From: Bradyrhizobium sp. Ghvi
GTDB lineage: Bacteria; Pseudomonadota; Alphaproteobacteria; Rhizobiales; Xanthobacteraceae
Direction of reading: 5' to 3'
Assembly (NCBI RefSeq): GCF_900115265.1
Contig: NZ_FOVU01000011.1
Location: 62,001 to 126,000, forward strand
DNA length: 64,000 bases
Shown here: positions 62,217 to 64,000 of the stretch, piece after piece
How the letters are laid out: the number at the start of each line of letters is the position of its first letter
Position numbering within the stretch: position 1 is the first letter of the stretch
Notes under the pieces: generated by a model
Databases searched by the model: none
What the model was told of the DNA's origin: nothing
What the model saw: only the letters and a program-made list of their open reading frames with translations
Program-made: the position numbers and the translations under genes

Positions 62217-63446
62217 ATGAGACACGTTGATTCCTCGACCCCTCGCACCCGCCGCGCCCTGCTCCAATCCGCCCTCGGTGCAGCCGCGCTGCTGACTTTT
62301 CCGACACGCGTCCTCGCCTCGCCTCCCGGCTTCGACGAATGGCGTGAGGGTTTTCGCGCACGCGCAATGGCCAAGGGCATTTCGACCGCGACCTGGCAAC
62401 GCGCGATGGCGCGCGTCGAGCCCGATATGAGCGTGTTCAAGCAGATGCGCAATCAGCCCGAATTCCACGAGCAGGTCTGGCAATACATCAACCGCCGCGT
62501 TTCGGACTGGCGCATTGTCAACGGCAAGATCGCGCTGAAGAACAACGAGGCGCTGTTCACGCGGATCGAGCGCGATTTCGGCGTCGAGCGCGGCACGCTG
62601 CTCGCGCTATGGGGCGTGGAGTCGGCTTACGGCGATCCGCTGGTGCAGCAGAACCACATGACGCCCGTGTTTCCTTCGCTGGCCGCGCTCGCCTGGAACG
62701 AACCGCGCCGCAAGGCCTATTGGGAGGCCGAGCTGATCAATGCGCTGCGCATCGTCGACAAGGGCTGGAGCACGCCCGAGGAGATGCGCGGCTCATGGGC
62801 CGGCGCGATGGGACATTCGCAATGGATGCCGGAGGTCTGGCTCAATGTCGGCATCGACTACGACGGCGACGGCAAGGTCTCGCCGTTCGGCAAGCCCGAC
62901 GACGCGCTGGGATCGACCGCAAAATATCTCGTCAATCGCGGCAAATGGCACCGCGGAGAGCATTGGGGCTATGAGGTGCGCGCGCCGGGCGAGATGAGCG
63001 GCAGCCGCACCTATGCGGCATGGCAGGCGGCCGGCATCACCCGCGCCGACGGCCAGGCCTTTCCGCAGCCGAACGCATCGGCGCAGATGTGGACGCCGGT
63101 CCCGGGCGGACCGACCTTCCTGCTGGGGCCGAATTTCTACGCAGTGAAGAGCTACAATCCCTCGATGAACTATGCGCTGGCGATCTGCCATCTGGGCGAT
63201 CGCTGCCTCGGCGCGCCGCCTTTCATCCAGCCGTTCCCCGGCTCCGAGCGCGTGCTGACGCTGGCCGAAGTCCAGGAGATGCAGACGCGGCTGACCAAGG
63301 CCGGTTTTGACACCGGCGGCACCGACGGCCGGGTCGGTAACGACACCATGAAGGCGATCAAGGATTTTCAGCTGCGGGCCGGTATCACGCCGGCAGATGG
63401 TTATGGCGGGCTGAAGGTGCTCGCGAAGCTGCGACAGGGATCTTAA
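62217..63446 (+). CDS. Lytic murein transglycosylase, MltB type
   Basis: 409 aa. Twin-Arg-like signal (RTRRALLQSALGAAALLTF), then the MltB-type lytic domain with the catalytic Glu in LLALWGVESAYGDP, the SWAGAMGHSQWMPEVW motif, and a C-terminal peptidoglycan-binding domain (EVQEMQTRLTKAGFDTGGTDGRVGNDTMKAIKDFQ, read in parts). Cleaves glycan strands to anhydro-muropeptides. Single gene. Confidence 0.93.
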   Translation: MRHVDSSTPRTRRALLQSALGAAALLTFPTRVLASPPGFDEWREGFRARAMAKGISTATWQRAMARVEPDMSVFKQMRNQPEFHEQVWQYINRRVSDWRIVNGKIALKNNEALFTRIERDFGVERGTLLALWGVESAYGDPLVQQNHMTPVFPSLAALAWNEPRRKAYWEAELINALRIVDKGWSTPEEMRGSWAGAMGHSQWMPEVWLNVGIDYDGDGKVSPFGKPDDALGSTAKYLVNRGKWHRGEHWGYEVRAPGEMSGSRTYAAWQAAGITRADGQAFPQPNASAQMWTPVPGGPTFLLGPNFYAVKSYNPSMNYALAICHLGDRCLGAPPFIQPFPGSERVLTLAEVQEMQTRLTKAGFDTGGTDGRVGNDTMKAIKDFQLRAGITPADGYGGLKVLAKLRQGS

Positions 63447-63452
63447 GCAGCT

Positions 63453-64000
63453 TCAGTGCCGGTACTGCGGCTCCTCCGCATCGAGCTGACGGCGGATCGC
63501 GGCGAGATGCAGCCGCGCGGATTCGGAATCGCCTTCGCGCATCTGCTTGTAGGTTGCGGCGGCGATGGCGGGATCGACCGGGAGCACTTTCCGTCCCGTC
63601 GACATCGCCAGCACCTGCACCTCTGCGGCGCGTTCGAGATAGTAGAGATCGTCCCAGGCTTCCGCGATCGTCGGCGCCAGCACCATCACGCCGTGGTGCT
63701 TCATGAAGACGATGTCGGCCTCGCCCACGGCGGAGGCGATGCGCGCGCCTTCGCTGACGTCGAGCGCGAGGCCATTGTAGTCGCGGTCGACGGCAGTGCG
63801 GCCGTAGAATTTCAGCGCGGTCTGGCCAGCCCAGATCAAGGGATCGCCCTCGGTCATCGACAATGCGGTGGCGTAGGGCATGTGGGTGTGGAAGGCGACT
63901 TTCGCGCGCGGCAGGCGCTTGTGCATCTCGGCATGGATGTAAAAGGCAGTTGCTTCGGGCACGCCCTCACCGTCGAGCACGTTGCCATGGAAGTCGCAGA
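63453..64000 (-). CDS. Class II aldolase/adducin family protein (5' end outside window)
   Basis: 182 codons visible, N-terminus beyond the right edge. Zinc ligands in AFHTHMPYATALS and HHGVMVLAPT, and a C-terminal helix with AEVQVLAMSTGRK, identify the family: fuculose-1-phosphate aldolase-like or adducin-like enzymes. Substrate cannot be fixed without the N-terminus. Confidence 0.9.
   Translation of the reverse strand, partial: CDFHGNVLDGEGVPEATAFYIHAEMHKRLPRAKVAFHTHMPYATALSMTEGDPLIWAGQTALKFYGRTAVDRDYNGLALDVSEGARIASAVGEADIVFMKHHGVMVLAPTIAEAWDDLYYLERAAEVQVLAMSTGRKVLPVDPAIAAATYKQMREGDSESARLHLAAIRRQLDAEEPQYRH

Noticed and set aside
1..64000. CRISPR arrays, rRNA genes, intact insertion sequences
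   Set aside because: No regularly spaced repeats, no rRNA signature and no transposase-like frame were found on either strand.

Overview
The window is chromosomal DNA of a high-GC alphaproteobacterium, most probably Bradyrhizobium or a close relative in the Nitrobacteraceae. The grounds are overall GC and codon use, the mix of families (DUF6481, pentapeptide MXKDX, rhizobial two-domain cold-shock protein, DUF192 beside tRNA-Pro, OpgC, NDUFS4-like complex I subunit) and a dispersed palindrome at 13122-13183. This is an inference from family recognition; no search was run. Three tRNA genes are present (Arg-TCT, Pro-TGG, Glu-TTC). There is no rRNA, CRISPR array, integrase or intact insertion sequence.

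Layout. 1-4205: an alpha-2-macroglobulin running off the left edge, with its thioester motif intact. 4.6-9.9 kb: tRNA-Arg, an atypical PLP-fold protein, and small envelope and hypothetical proteins. 10.2-13.1 kb: a translationally coupled TRAP transporter (P-Q-M). 13.2-20.1 kb: a leucine/isovalerate degradation operon (isovaleryl-CoA dehydrogenase, both methylcrotonyl-CoA carboxylase subunits, HMG-CoA lyase) divergent from an AraC regulator. 20.1-30.5 kb: housekeeping and small genes (Lrp, NDUFS4-like, OpgC, DUF192, cold shock, Sir2, HU) including several short genes of 41-94 codons. 30.5-39.1 kb: a carboxylesterase with a divergent AraC regulator, two micro-proteins, a double-glycine-leader peptide, PilZ, a tannase-family esterase, a Tat-exported crotonase, and AzlCD with a divergent CGNR regulator.

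39.1-44.7 kb is an accessory island of lower GC. Its core is three collinear genes: a protein with an Rx4H (HEPN-like) motif, a protein with a C-terminal PD-(D/E)XK nuclease signature, and an overlapping second protein with an Rx4H motif. They resemble an undescribed defence cassette. A 14-bp direct repeat lies in the intergenic DNA on each side (39100 and 43389). Two genes in the island carry apparent one-base frameshifts.

44.8-64 kb returns to core genes: glyoxalase, GST, tRNA-Glu, a glycan/lipid-glycosylation pair, PilZ, PrsW and HdeD. It also holds a class I DAHP synthase preceded by a complete transcription attenuator: a 26-aa leader peptide with a Tyr-Phe-Trp-Tyr-Phe-Ser-Tyr run, mutually exclusive hairpins and a T-tract, apparently leaderless like rhizobial trpL. 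Next come the EF-P modification pair epmB-epmA facing efp, an M23 peptidase, a MarR-controlled cupin/AhpD-like pair, a lytic transglycosylase, and a class II aldolase running off the right edge.

The strongest leads are the HEPN/nuclease cassette, the aromatic attenuator of the DAHP synthase gene, the orphan double-glycine peptide, a FixK-type box upstream of 22661, and operator-like palindromes at the azlC and marR starts.
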